64,000 nt of DNA from Leifsonia shinshuensis (GCF_013410375.1 NZ_JACCFL010000001.1:496001-560000); one strand, 5' to 3'. Counted from the first letter of the stretch, positions 18,009 to 26,013 are shown. The notes: generated from the sequence alone by a model not told the origin. Numbers and translations: made by a program.

Positions 18009-18031
18009 GCCGAGGGGTCTGCGAGCAGACC

Positions 18032-18075
18032 GCGGAAGCCGCCCGAGGGGAATGCCCCTCTCGGGCGGCTTCCGC
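18032..18075 (+). terminator. Strong hairpin terminator after the fasciclin gene
   Basis: GCGGAAGCCGCCCGA...GGGG pairs with CCCC...TCGGGCGGCTTCCGC around a short AATG loop: at least 15 perfect base pairs plus the GGGG/CCCC top. It lies 24 bp after the stop codon and also serves the convergent genes at 18.1 kb. Confidence 0.85.
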
Positions 18076-18096
18076 ATAGGCCCGGTCGGCGCGTGG

Positions 18097-18327
18097 TCAG
18101 TTGGTCTCCGGCTCGCGCCGACGGCGCGGCTCGGTGTCCAGGTCGCTCGCCGGCCTCCGGAACAGGCGCCACAACGGCGGCGCCGCGACGAAGCCGGGCG
18201 CCGCGCGCAGGGCGGCCTCCACGCGAAGCTCGGCGTCCTCGTCCCGGGGCAGCGCGACGATCGTCCGCCGCACCTCCCGCGCGAAGCGGCGGCTCTCGCG
18301 GCGGCGCTCGCGGCTGCCGCGCGTCAG
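18097..18327 (-). CDS. 76-aa basic protein with possible CTG start
   Basis: The open frame downstream of the XRE regulator has protein-like composition (TIVALPRDEDAELRVEAALR...) and ends at 18097. No ATG or GTG sits in a good place. A CTG at 18327 overlaps the regulator's stop as CTGA, exactly like the usual ATGA coupling, and a GGGAGG site precedes it by 5 nt. This suggests translational coupling with a rare CTG start. Function unknown. Confidence 0.4.
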   Translation of the reverse strand: MTRGSRERRRESRRFAREVRRTIVALPRDEDAELRVEAALRAAPGFVAAPPLWRLFRRPASDLDTEPRRRREPETN

Positions 18328-19211
18328 GATCGCCTCCCGTACTCGGCCTCGCGCTGCGTCGCCGCCCAGCTCGCCAGCAGCTTCAGCGCGTCCTCCGACG
18401 GTGTGCCGGGGTCGGCCGTGTACACGTTGACGCGGAGCCCGGGCTCGCCCGGCAGCTCCAGCGCCTCGAACGCGAGGTCGAGGTCGCCGACGATCGGATG
18501 GTGGACGCGCTTGCGGCCGGTGCGGTGGTACTTGACGTCGTGCCGTGCCCAGCGGGTGCGGAACTCCTCGCTGCGGGTGGAGAGCTCCCCGATGAGGTCG
18601 GTGAGGTCCCTGTCGTACGGGTTGCGGCCGGCGGCCGAGCGGAGGATCGCGACCATGTCGTCGGCGGCCTGCTCCCAGTTCGCGTAGAACTGCCGCGACT
18701 TCGGGTTGAGGAAGGTGAACCGGGACGCGTTCGGCGGCTTCACCTCCTCCGCCATCAGGTCGAGGTAGAGCGCCCGGCCGAGCTCGTTGGCGGCGAGCAC
18801 GTCGCCGCGGTCGTTGCGCACCCAGGCGGGCGCCCCCACGATGGCGTCGATGACGCGCTGCAGGCTGGGGCGGACCGTCTGCGGGCTGCGCCGGCGGCGG
18901 ACGCGCGGCGCGACATCGGCGGCCCTGGCCAGGTCGTAGAGGTGCGCGGTCTCCGCGTCGTCCAGCTGGAGGGCCCGCGCGAGCGCCTCCAGGACGCTGT
19001 CGGAGGCGCCGGAGAGATTCCCGCGCTCCAGCCGGGTGTAGTAGTCGACGCTCACCCCGGCGAGCATCGCGACCTCCTCGCGGCGGAGGCCCGCCACCCG
19101 GCGGTTGCCGCCGTACGCGGGCAGCCCGGCCTGCTCCGGCGTGATCCGGGCGCGGCGGGAGGTCAGGAACTCCCGCACGTCGTCGCTGTTGCTCAGGCCC
19201 GGATCGCTCAT
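18324..19211 (-). CDS. XRE-family regulator with MmyB-like ligand domain
   Basis: 295 aa. N-terminal helix-turn-helix (LRREEVAMLAGVSVDYYTRLERG, about 42-64) followed by the MmyB-like ligand-binding domain (PF17765 type; AWVRNDRGDVLAANELGRALY). This family usually represses a divergent oxidoreductase. Here an aldo-keto reductase is divergent. The ATG at 19211 lies 6 nt after a TAGCGT -10, so the message is probably leaderless. Confidence 0.9.
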   Translation of the reverse strand: MSDPGLSNSDDVREFLTSRRARITPEQAGLPAYGGNRRVAGLRREEVAMLAGVSVDYYTRLERGNLSGASDSVLEALARALQLDDAETAHLYDLARAADVAPRVRRRRSPQTVRPSLQRVIDAIVGAPAWVRNDRGDVLAANELGRALYLDLMAEEVKPPNASRFTFLNPKSRQFYANWEQAADDMVAILRSAAGRNPYDRDLTDLIGELSTRSEEFRTRWARHDVKYHRTGRKRVHHPIVGDLDLAFEALELPGEPGLRVNVYTADPGTPSEDALKLLASWAATQREAEYGRRS

Positions 19212-19217
19212 ACCCCG

Positions 19218-19290
19218 ACGCTACGCCGCGCGGAGGGGTGGAGGGAGGCACTGCCATGCCCTCCCGGTGCGTCTGCGCCGCGCTTAGCGT
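19218..19290. promoter_or_regulatory. Divergent leaderless promoters of XRE regulator and aldo-keto reductase
   Basis: A TAGCGT -10 hexamer at 19218-19223 (minus) lies 6 nt from the regulator ATG, and another TAGCGT at 19285-19290 (plus) lies 6 nt from the reductase ATG. Both transcripts would begin at or next to their start codons. The 60 bp between probably hold the regulator's binding site. Confidence 0.6.
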
Positions 19291-19296
19291 GGTGCC

Positions 19297-20184
19297 ATGA
19301 CCATCGATCTCACTCTCAACAACGGCGTCACGATGCCCGCGCTCGGGCTCGGCGTCTTCCAGAGTCCGCCGGAGGAGACCACCAATGCGGTGGAGGCCGC
19401 CCTCGCGACCGGCTACCGGCACATCGACACCGCGGCCGCCTACGGCAACGAGCGGGAGGTCGGGGAGGGGATCCGCCGCTCCGGCCTCGACCGCGGCGAG
19501 GTGTTCGTGGAGACCAAGGTGTGGGTGTCCGACTACGGCTACGACGAGACCCTGCACGCGTGGGAGAAGGCCGCGGGCAAGCTCGGCCTGGACCGGCTCG
19601 ACCTCCTCATCCTCCACCAGCCCGCCCCCGACCGGTTCGACCGGACCGTCGCCGCCTACCGCGCGCTGGAGACCCTGCTGGCGGACGGCCGGGTGCGCGC
19701 GATCGGCGTCAGCAACTTCATGCCGCACCACCTCGACCGGCTGCTCGACGCGGTCGGCGTCGTCCCGGCTGTGAACCAGGTCGAGCTGCACCCGTACTTC
19801 ACCCAGCCGGAGGTGCAGGCGGCCGACGCCGCGCACGGCATCGTCACGCAGGCCTGGTCCCCGATCGGCGGCATCACGTTCTACCCGGGCTGGGGCGAGC
19901 AGCGCCGCAATGTGATGGAGGACCCGCTGCTGGCGGAGCTCGCCCGCGCCCACGGCAGGACGCCCGCCCAGGTCATGCTCCGCTGGCACCTCCAGCAGGG
20001 CCGCTCGGCCATCCCCAAGTCGGTCGACCCCGGCCGCATCGCGGAGAACTTCGACGTCTTCGACTTCGACCTGACCGACGAGGAACTGGCACGCATCGAC
20101 GGTCTCGACGCGGGCGTACGGAACGGGCCTGACCCGGACGTGGCCCGGCCGGAGCGGTTCGCGATGGCGATCCCGGAGGCGTGA
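19297..20184 (+). CDS. Aldo/keto reductase
   Basis: 295-aa NADPH-dependent carbonyl reductase of the AKR5-like group. The catalytic tetrad is complete: Asp44 and Tyr49 (HIDTAAAYGNE), Lys74 (VETKVW) and His107 (LILHQP). Cofactor-binding IPKSVDPGRIAEN is present near the C-terminus. Likely controlled by the divergent MmyB-type regulator, suggesting a role in aldehyde or ketone detoxification. Leaderless start. Confidence 0.92.
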   Translation: MTIDLTLNNGVTMPALGLGVFQSPPEETTNAVEAALATGYRHIDTAAAYGNEREVGEGIRRSGLDRGEVFVETKVWVSDYGYDETLHAWEKAAGKLGLDRLDLLILHQPAPDRFDRTVAAYRALETLLADGRVRAIGVSNFMPHHLDRLLDAVGVVPAVNQVELHPYFTQPEVQAADAAHGIVTQAWSPIGGITFYPGWGEQRRNVMEDPLLAELARAHGRTPAQVMLRWHLQQGRSAIPKSVDPGRIAENFDVFDFDLTDEELARIDGLDAGVRNGPDPDVARPERFAMAIPEA

Positions 20185-20277
20185 GGGGTGTCGGTGCGGC
20201 GCTAAGCTCGCGACGTGACCGAAGGTGACACGCCGCACCCTCGACGCCCGCGGACCCCCGGTCTACACTCGGGTCTC

Positions 20278-20679
20278 GTGTTCAGGAAGCACCGCTCCGG
20301 CGGAGACGCGGAGGCGGCCGTCGAGCGCTACGAGTCCGTGCTCGCGACCGCCCAGGAGGATCAGCTCGTCCAGGTGCACACCGAGGCCTTCGCCGCGTTG
20401 AGCGACACGCAGCGGGACGAGCTCCGCACCCGGCTCGCGCAGAGCGTCGATGAGGCGGACCGGCCGGTCGACGAGCGCCCGGAGACCCTCGCGCGCGTCG
20501 CCACCGACCTGGAGGTCACCCGGCCGGGGAGCCTCGAGCGCGTGCTGGGTCCGTTGCTGCCCGCGGTGGCGGCCTCCGTCATGGTCTCGCCGGTCGCGAT
20601 CGCGCTGTTCCCCTACGGCTACGCCGGCGGCACCGGGGTGTGGCAGGAGGACGCGGACGACGACAGTCCGCTGCTCTGA
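20278..20679 (+). CDS. 133-aa hypothetical protein, leaderless
   Basis: Small acidic helical protein starting FRKHRSGGDAEAAVERYESVL with a C-terminal hydrophobic stretch (LGPLLPAVAASVMVSPVAIALFPYGY). GTG 20278 is chosen because TACACT (20264-20269) is a -10 placed 8 nt before it. An alternative GTG at 20215 also has a -10-like TAAGCT 6 nt upstream and would add 21 unlikely residues. Similar short proteins occur in related actinobacteria without known function. Confidence 0.65.
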   Translation: MFRKHRSGGDAEAAVERYESVLATAQEDQLVQVHTEAFAALSDTQRDELRTRLAQSVDEADRPVDERPETLARVATDLEVTRPGSLERVLGPLLPAVAASVMVSPVAIALFPYGYAGGTGVWQEDADDDSPLL

Positions 20680-20698
20680 TCCGTCGCTGCTCGGCTCG

Positions 20699-21193
20699 TC
20701 AGCCCGCGTCCGTCCGCGCCGGCGCGACTCCGGCGTCCCCGGTGTCCGGTCCGTCCGGGATCGCCAGCACAGCGCGCAGCGACGCACTGAACGCGGCCGC
20801 CTCCGCGCCGCCGAGCGGCGCCAGGAACTCGGCCTCGGCCGCCCGGTAGGCGGCCTCGGCGTCGCGGTTCGTCGCGCGTCCCGCCTCCGTCAGCTCGATC
20901 GCGTTGCGGCGCCGGTCGGCCGGGTCGGGGCGCCGGGTGACGATCCCCTTGTCCTCGAGCGCGTCGATCACGGCGACCATCGTGGTCGGGTCCACGCCGA
21001 GGTCGCCCGCGAGCGCCTGCTGCGACAGCGGTTCGCGGGCGGCGAGTGCGCGGAGGACGCCGAACTCCCTGCCTTCCAGCCCCAGGGGCTCGATCGCGGC
21101 GTCCGCGAGCGCCAGCAGCCGCCGGTGGGCGTGCTTGAGGAGGTACGTGAGCAGCTCGCTCGGGTCACCGGCCGCCGGCCTCGCGCTGGACAT
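20699..21193 (-). CDS. MarR-family transcriptional regulator
   Basis: 164 aa with a central winged helix (LSQQALAGDLGVDPTTMVAVIDALEDKGIVTRRPDPADRR) including the D-P-A-D-R-R wing signature. ATG 21193 sits 6 nt after a TATGAT -10 on the minus strand, so the gene is probably leaderless. The divergent isochorismatase-like gene is the expected target, with two dyads between them. Confidence 0.92.
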   Translation of the reverse strand: MSSARPAAGDPSELLTYLLKHAHRRLLALADAAIEPLGLEGREFGVLRALAAREPLSQQALAGDLGVDPTTMVAVIDALEDKGIVTRRPDPADRRRNAIELTEAGRATNRDAEAAYRAAEAEFLAPLGGAEAAAFSASLRAVLAIPDGPDTGDAGVAPARTDAG

Positions 21194-21199
21194 GCCGAA

Positions 21200-21240
21200 A
21201 TCATAGCGTAGGCTGATCGTCAGCCACACAAACGATTGTG
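21200..21240. promoter_or_regulatory. MarR promoter and candidate MarR operators
   Basis: The minus-strand -10 TATGAT covers 21205-21200. Beside it are two inverted repeats: GGCTGATCGTCAGCC (21211-21225, 6-bp arms) and CACAAACGATTGTG (21227-21240, 5-bp arms). Their position between divergent marR and isochorismatase-like genes suits autoregulation plus target control. Confidence 0.55.
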
Positions 21241-21269
21241 CGAGCGAACGTTATGAGGAGACCCATCCC

Positions 21270-21836
21270 ATGAGCATCGAGCTCGAGCAGACCCCCGCCC
21301 TCGTCGTCATCGACCTCCAGACCGGCATCCTGGGCCAGCCCACCGCCCACCCGGTCGAGCAGGTCGTCGCCCGCTCCGCGGAGCTGGCGGCGTCGTTCCG
21401 CGCCAACGGCCTCCCGGTCGTGCTGGTCAACGTCGCGGGGACCGCCCCCGGCCGCACCGACCGCGGCAAGGCGATGGGGCGCGTCGGGGCGCAGACGCTC
21501 CCCGCGCAGGCCACGGAGCTCCTGCCGGAGCTCGACCGGCAGCCGGGCGACATCACCGTCACCAAGCGCACGCTGGGCGCCTTCCTCTCGACCGACCTCG
21601 ACGCGCAGCTGAAGGCGGCCGGCGTGACGCAGATCGTGCTCACCGGCGTCTCCACCACGTCCGGTGTCGAGTCGACGGCCCGCTCGGCGTACGAGCTCGG
21701 CTACCACGTCGCGTTCGTCACCGACGCGATGAGCGACGTCCTCGAGGCCCACGAGGCCTCCATCGCGTACCAGTTCCCGAAGCTCGGCGAGCTCGGCACG
21801 ACCGCGGAGGTGCTGGCGCTGCTGGCGGAGCGGTAA
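21270..21836 (+). CDS. Isochorismatase-like hydrolase family protein lacking the catalytic Cys
   Basis: 188 aa of the cysteine-hydrolase superfamily. Asp15 (VVIDLQTGI) and Lys99 (TVTKRTLGAF) of the usual triad are present, but the Cys position in the TGVSTTSGVESTAR loop is Gly132. So it cannot use the nicotinamidase-type thiol mechanism and may act like isochorismatases of the PhzD kind or on another substrate. ATG has a GAGGAGA site. MarR-controlled by context. Confidence 0.88.
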   Translation: MSIELEQTPALVVIDLQTGILGQPTAHPVEQVVARSAELAASFRANGLPVVLVNVAGTAPGRTDRGKAMGRVGAQTLPAQATELLPELDRQPGDITVTKRTLGAFLSTDLDAQLKAAGVTQIVLTGVSTTSGVESTARSAYELGYHVAFVTDAMSDVLEAHEASIAYQFPKLGELGTTAEVLALLAER

Positions 21837-21840
21837 GCCG

Positions 21841-22917
21841 CTACGGCGTCGTGCCGTCCGCGCCGCCCGCGGTCGCGGCGGACCCGAGTGTGCTGGCCCC
21901 GAGCCGCATCCCCACCGGCAGGATCACCCGCTCGTGGCGGTGCCCCGGCTGGGCCTCGTCGAGGACGAGCCGGATCGCCTCCTCGCCCATCCGGTAGCCG
22001 GGGAGGGTGATGGAGGTGAGGCTGACCCAGTCCGAGCGCGCGCCGTCGTGGGTGCCGTCCAGGCCGATGACCGCGACGTCCTCCGGGATGCGCAACTCCG
22101 GGTGCTCGCGGAGGACGCCGAGCGCGCCGAGCGCCAGCGCGTCGGTCATCCCGACGAAGCCGATGCGCTCGCCGTCGGCGCGGCCGGCGAGCAGCTCGGC
22201 CATCGCTGCGCTCCCGTGCTCGAACTCGAGGCCGTCCGTGGTGACCTCGGTCAGCTCCAGGCCCTGGCTCGCGGCGCCTTCCGCGACGCCGCGGCGCCGG
22301 TCCGCGATCGGCTGGGCCGCGTCGGGCGGCGACACGTAGAAGACCCGGCGCACCCCGATCCCGGCCAGGTGCTCGACGGCGATGCGCCCGGCCTGCCGGT
22401 TGTCCATCAGCACCGAGCACCAGTCGCCCGGCTGGTCGTAGTTGATGACGACGATGGGGCGCACGTGGCCGCGGATGCGGTTGATCCCGTCGGTCGGGTC
22501 GCTCATCGCCGCGTACAGGATGCCGCTGGTGCGCTCCTCGGCGAAGAAGTCGAGGAACTGGTCCTGCTGGTCGGTGACCACCAGCGGGTCGAACGACTCG
22601 AACGCGTAGACGGCGTTCGCCAGCAGCAGGCTCAGCCCGCGCTGACCCGCGGTGATCTGCGCGCCGCGGGCCATGTCCACGAACAGCCGGTTGAGGATGT
22701 CCGGCACGATGAGCCCGATGCCGTCGCTCCTGCTGCGCTTGAGGTCGCGCGCGGCCGCGTTGCGGATGTAGCCGAGCGACTCGATCGCGGCGCGCACCCT
22801 GTCCCTGGTCGCCGGGGCGACGCGAGAGGGCTGGTTCATGACGTTGGAGACGGTGGCGAGCGACACCCCCGCCTTCTCGGCGACGGCCTGCATCGTGGGC
22901 AGCTTGTCACCCGTCAT
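21841..22917 (-). CDS. LacI-family transcriptional regulator
   Basis: 358 aa. Helix-turn-helix MQAVAEKAGVSLATVSNVMNQPSRVAPATRDRV at the N-terminus, then the periplasmic-binding-like sensor (GLIVPDILNRLFVDMARGAQ...; PEDVAVIGLDG). ATG 22917 is preceded by GAGGAG at 11 nt; ATG 22962 would add 15 residues. No sugar genes are adjacent, so its target is not evident; it converges on the isochorismatase-like gene. Confidence 0.9.
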   Translation of the reverse strand: MTGDKLPTMQAVAEKAGVSLATVSNVMNQPSRVAPATRDRVRAAIESLGYIRNAAARDLKRSRSDGIGLIVPDILNRLFVDMARGAQITAGQRGLSLLLANAVYAFESFDPLVVTDQQDQFLDFFAEERTSGILYAAMSDPTDGINRIRGHVRPIVVINYDQPGDWCSVLMDNRQAGRIAVEHLAGIGVRRVFYVSPPDAAQPIADRRRGVAEGAASQGLELTEVTTDGLEFEHGSAAMAELLAGRADGERIGFVGMTDALALGALGVLREHPELRIPEDVAVIGLDGTHDGARSDWVSLTSITLPGYRMGEEAIRLVLDEAQPGHRHERVILPVGMRLGASTLGSAATAGGADGTTP

Positions 22918-22991
22918 GGGCTGGGCGGCTCCTCGGTTCCGGTGGATCTGATCCGTCATCATCTCACGCGGGGCCGCCCGCGCCGGTGCGC

Positions 22992-23540
22992 TCAGGCCTC
23001 CTGCCTGGCGCGGAACGCCACCATGTTCATCCGGTTGCCGCAGCGCACGCTGCAGAAGCGCTTGGAGCCGTTGCGCGACAGGTCGAGGAGGAGGCCGTCG
23101 CAGTCGTCGGCCGCGCAGCTGCGCAGCCGGTCGTTCTCGTTCGAGCGGATCACGTCGACGAGCGCGAGCGCGATCTCGACCCGGATCCGCTCGGCCAGGG
23201 GCGCCTCCAGGGAGGTGGCGTGCAGGTGCCAGTCGAAGCCGTCGTGGCGCATCAGGTAGGGGGAGGCGTGGGCGTCGGCGAGCATGGCGTTCACCTCGGC
23301 CACTGCGGCGTCGCGCTCCATCGTCCAGGCCCTGCGCAGGCGGTCCCGGGTCTCGTGCACCTGCTGCAGCTCCGCCTCGTCGCCGTCGATGCGTCCCGAG
23401 TACTGGTTCTCGTGCAGCAGCGCGACGAGCTGGGTCGGGGTGGCGAGCTCGTCCTCCCCGCTGCGGGAGGCCGTGGGGACGGTGTTGCAGAGGACCACGG
23501 CGAACTGGAGAGCGTCCTCCGTGTCAGGGGCAAAATGCAA
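22992..23540 (-). CDS. CGNR zinc-finger (ABATE domain) regulator
   Basis: 182 aa. N-terminal ABATE domain (DUF1470) and C-terminal CGNR zinc finger with Cys142, Cys147, Cys163 and Cys167 (SCAADDCDG ... KRFCSVRCGNR). These proteins are putative stress-related transcription factors. The start is TTG at 23540, supported by an AAGGAG site 5 nt upstream. Divergent from an EamA-type transporter, a common pairing that suggests it controls export. Confidence 0.9.
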   Translation of the reverse strand: MHFAPDTEDALQFAVVLCNTVPTASRSGEDELATPTQLVALLHENQYSGRIDGDEAELQQVHETRDRLRRAWTMERDAAVAEVNAMLADAHASPYLMRHDGFDWHLHATSLEAPLAERIRVEIALALVDVIRSNENDRLRSCAADDCDGLLLDLSRNGSKRFCSVRCGNRMNMVAFRARQEA

Positions 23541-23541
23541 G

Positions 23542-23600
23542 TTGACTCCTTACCGCGCGGGGTACTAGCGTCAGGATCATAACCCACTACGGTCCTGACG
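23542..23600 (+). promoter_or_regulatory. EamA promoter with inverted-repeat operator
   Basis: TTGACT (-35, 23542-23547) and TAGCGT (-10, 23566-23571) are 18 bp apart. An inverted repeat CGTCAGGA (23569-23576) / TCCTGACG (23593-23600) with perfect 8-bp arms overlaps the -10 and the expected transcription start, fitting a repressor site, probably for the CGNR protein. Confidence 0.6.
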
Positions 23601-23657
23601 CGGCTGCGATCCGCTGATCGGGCCGGACACCCCGCGCACGCAGTCAGGAGGCCTCCG

Positions 23658-24701
23658 ATGGCACTGAGCCAGACGTCCAAGGGCCTCGCCGTCGCGGTCG
23701 TCGCCGCCGCATCGTTCGGGCTCTCGGGCGCGTTCATCAAGCCGCTCCTGGAGAGCGGCTGGTCGCCCGCCGCCGCGGTCACCGCGCGCGTGCTGATCGG
23801 CGGCGTCGTGCTGGCCCCGTTCGCGATCCTCGCGCTGCGCGGGCGGTGGGCCACGCTGTGGCGCGGGCGCTGGCGGCTGCTCGGGATGGCCCTGATCGGC
23901 GTCGCCGGGACGCAGGTGCTCTACTTCGCGGCGATCGAGCGCATCCCGGTCAGCACGGCCATCCTGATCGAGTACCTCGCACCCGTGGTGCTCGTCCTGT
24001 TCGTGTGGGCGCGCACCCGGCGCGCGCCGAAGGCGGTCGTGCTGGCCGGCTCCGCCGTCGCGATCGCCGGCCTCCTCCTGGTGGTGTCGCCGGGCGGCGG
24101 GAAGTCGCTCGACGTCGTCGGCGTCGCCCTCGCCGTGACGGCGATGCTCGGCTGCGCCGGCTACTACATCATCGCCGCGCGACCGGCCGACGGCCTCCCG
24201 CCGGTCGCACTCGCCGCGGGCGGCCTCCTCGCGGGCGGCGTCGCGCTGCTCGCCGTCAGCGCGACCGGCCTGCTCCCGTGGGTGGTGAGCACGCGGGACG
24301 TCCAGCTCTTCGGGCACCCGGCGCCGTGGTGGATACCGCTGGCCGTCGTCGGGGTGCTGGCGACGGCGCTCGCCTACGCGTCCGGCATCACCGCCGCCAA
24401 CATGCTCGGCTCCCGGCTGGGGTCGTTCGCCGGGCTGCTGGAGGTCGTGGCCGCCACGTTCTACGCCTGGCTGCTGCTGGGGGAGTCGCTGAACGCCCTC
24501 CAGCTGCTCGGCGGCGCGCTCATCCTCGGCGGGATCGCTCTCGTGCGCGTGGACACCTCGGGTGACGCAGTGCGGGAGGCGCCGGCGCCGGAGGGTCGGC
24601 CGCAGCAGTCGGCCGCCCCGGACGAGGCCGCCGCTGTGCCCGGCGCCGGTCCGCTGGCCGCTTCCGGCGCCGCGACCGCGCCCGAGGTCCCGCTCGGCTG
24701 A
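23658..24701 (+). CDS. EamA/DMT-family transporter
   Basis: 347 aa with ten membrane segments in two EamA (DUF6) repeats, plus a 50-residue Ala/Pro-rich cytoplasmic tail. The ATG follows AGGAGG by 6 nt. Family members export amino acids, nucleosides or drugs. The promoter has an operator-like dyad, and the divergent CGNR protein is the likely regulator. Confidence 0.9.
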   Translation: MALSQTSKGLAVAVVAAASFGLSGAFIKPLLESGWSPAAAVTARVLIGGVVLAPFAILALRGRWATLWRGRWRLLGMALIGVAGTQVLYFAAIERIPVSTAILIEYLAPVVLVLFVWARTRRAPKAVVLAGSAVAIAGLLLVVSPGGGKSLDVVGVALAVTAMLGCAGYYIIAARPADGLPPVALAAGGLLAGGVALLAVSATGLLPWVVSTRDVQLFGHPAPWWIPLAVVGVLATALAYASGITAANMLGSRLGSFAGLLEVVAATFYAWLLLGESLNALQLLGGALILGGIALVRVDTSGDAVREAPAPEGRPQQSAAPDEAAAVPGAGPLAASGAATAPEVPLG

Positions 24702-24727
24702 CTCGCGTCCGGCGCGCGCGTTCCCGC

Positions 24728-24837
24728 TAGGATGATCGCGCCCTGTTGCCACGAGGCAAACAGGGGCCGCGTGGCGAACAAGCGCCACGAGGCGAACAGG
24801 CGCCACGAGGCGAACGGATGCCCACGGGGCAGACGAC
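24728..24837 (+). promoter_or_regulatory. LacI promoter with five tandem 18-bp operator-like units
   Basis: A TAGGAT -10 (24728-24733) is followed by units starting at 24748, 24766, 24784, 24802 and 24820. The first contains the dyad TTGCCACGAGGCAA (24746-24759); the third and fourth contain CGCCACGAGGCG; the second (GCCGCGTGGC) and fifth (GCCCACGGGGC) are degenerate. The array lies in the leader just after the expected start of transcription, 110 bp before the lacI-type gene, and fits repression by its own product. Confidence 0.7.
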
Positions 24838-24868
24838 CGAGCACACCGGACGACGGAGCGGGGGACGC

Positions 24869-25903
24869 ATGGCGGCTACGCGTCGTGAGGTGGCCGAGGC
24901 CGCCGGCGTCTCCGTCCGGACCGTCTCGAACGTCGTCAACGGCTTCGACCACGTCGCGCCCGCGACCCGGGAGCGCGTGCTCGCCGTCATCCGGGAGCTC
25001 GAGTACCGGCCGAGTGAGCTCGCCCGCAGCCTCAAGGTCGGCCGGTCCGGTCTCATCGGGCTGATGCTCCCGGAGCTCGACACGGCCTACTTCGCCGAGC
25101 TCACCCGGGCGTTCGTCGAGGGCGGCGCCGAGCGCGGCCTCACGGTGGTGGTCGACCAGACCGACGGTGACCGCGAGCGCGAGCTCGCGCTGCTGCGGCG
25201 CACGGCCGGCGGCTCGCTCTTCGACGCGCTCGCGCTGAGCCCGCTGGCCCTGCGCGCCGAGGACCTGGACGCGCTCGCGGCCGGCCCCCTGGTGTTCCTC
25301 GGCGAGGACGAGTTCCCCGGCTTCGACAAGGTGATGATCGACAACTTCCGGGCCGCCCGGGAGGCCGTGGAGCATCTGCTGGCGCAGGGTCGCCGCCGGA
25401 TCGCGGCGATCGGCGCCGAGGCGAGCCACCGCGCGTCGAGCTCCCAGCGCCTCGCGGGCTATCGGGCCGCGATCGCCGCCCACTCCGACCTCGGCCTCCC
25501 GGAGATCGTCGAGTACGTCGACGGCTTCCGCCGGCCGGAGGGTGCGGCGGCGATGCGGCGACTGCTCGACAGCGGGCAGCGGTTCGACGCGATCTTCTGC
25601 TTCTCCGACGCCCTCGCGCTCGGCGCGCTGCGCACGCTCCACGAGGCCGGGGTCGCGGTCCCGGACCAGGTCGCGGTCGTCGGCTGGGACGACATCGAGG
25701 ACGGCCGCTTCTCGATCCCCTCCCTCACCACGGTGAGCCCGGACAAGCAGTGGCTGGCCGAGACGGCGCTCGACCGCATCGTGCGGCGGCTCGCCGGTGA
25801 GGAGCTGGCGCCGGAGGTGCTGGTGGGGCCGCATCGCCTCGTCGTGCGGGAGAGCGCGCCAACGCTGCCCGGCGCGGAACCGGCCGGTTCCGCCGCCGGC
25901 TGA
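24869..25903 (+). CDS. LacI-family repressor of the GH2/sugar ABC operon
   Basis: 344 aa. Helix-turn-helix RREVAEAAGVSVRTVSNVVNG (about 5-25), hinge helix PSELARSLKVGRSG, and a sugar-binding-protein-like sensor (SDALALGALRTLHEAG; QVAVVGWDDIE). ATG 24869 is chosen over an upstream frame because the upstream codons are the 18-bp operator repeats. The same operator appears at the promoter of the glycosidase operon immediately downstream, so this is probably its glycoside-responsive repressor and is autoregulated. Confidence 0.92.
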   Translation: MAATRREVAEAAGVSVRTVSNVVNGFDHVAPATRERVLAVIRELEYRPSELARSLKVGRSGLIGLMLPELDTAYFAELTRAFVEGGAERGLTVVVDQTDGDRERELALLRRTAGGSLFDALALSPLALRAEDLDALAAGPLVFLGEDEFPGFDKVMIDNFRAAREAVEHLLAQGRRRIAAIGAEASHRASSSQRLAGYRAAIAAHSDLGLPEIVEYVDGFRRPEGAAAMRRLLDSGQRFDAIFCFSDALALGALRTLHEAGVAVPDQVAVVGWDDIEDGRFSIPSLTTVSPDKQWLAETALDRIVRRLAGEELAPEVLVGPHRLVVRESAPTLPGAEPAGSAAG

Positions 25904-25955
25904 CCCGGGGGCGACACGGCGCAGACCGCGAGCGGACACATTTTCCGCGCGGTGT

Positions 25956-26013
25956 TTGCATCGAGGCAATGTATCGCGCTAGCATCCTGATCGTGTCATT
26001 TGCATCGAGGGAA
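25956..26013 (+). promoter_or_regulatory. Leaderless GH2 operon promoter with two LacI operators
   Basis: TTGCATCGAGGCAA (25956-25969) overlaps the -35 (TTGCAT 25956-25961). TAGCAT (25980-25985) is the -10 with an 18-bp spacer. The GTG start is 7 nt after the -10. A second operator TTGCATCGAGGGAA (26000-26013) covers the first codons. Both match 11-12 of 14 bases of the operator at 24746. The two sites are 44 bp apart, about four helical turns. Confidence 0.75.

Noticed and set aside
24748-24837. Coding repeat domain
   Set aside because: Although 18 bp is six codons, the units hold dyads matching operators downstream, and no ribosome site precedes the frame.
24746-24868. N-terminal extension PRGKQGPRGEQAPRGE of the LacI protein
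   Set aside because: This is translation of the 18-bp operator repeats. The real start at 24869 directly precedes the helix-turn-helix.
25969-25992. ATG at 25969 as start of the GH2 gene
   Set aside because: It falls inside the promoter, between -35 and -10, so it cannot be in the transcript.
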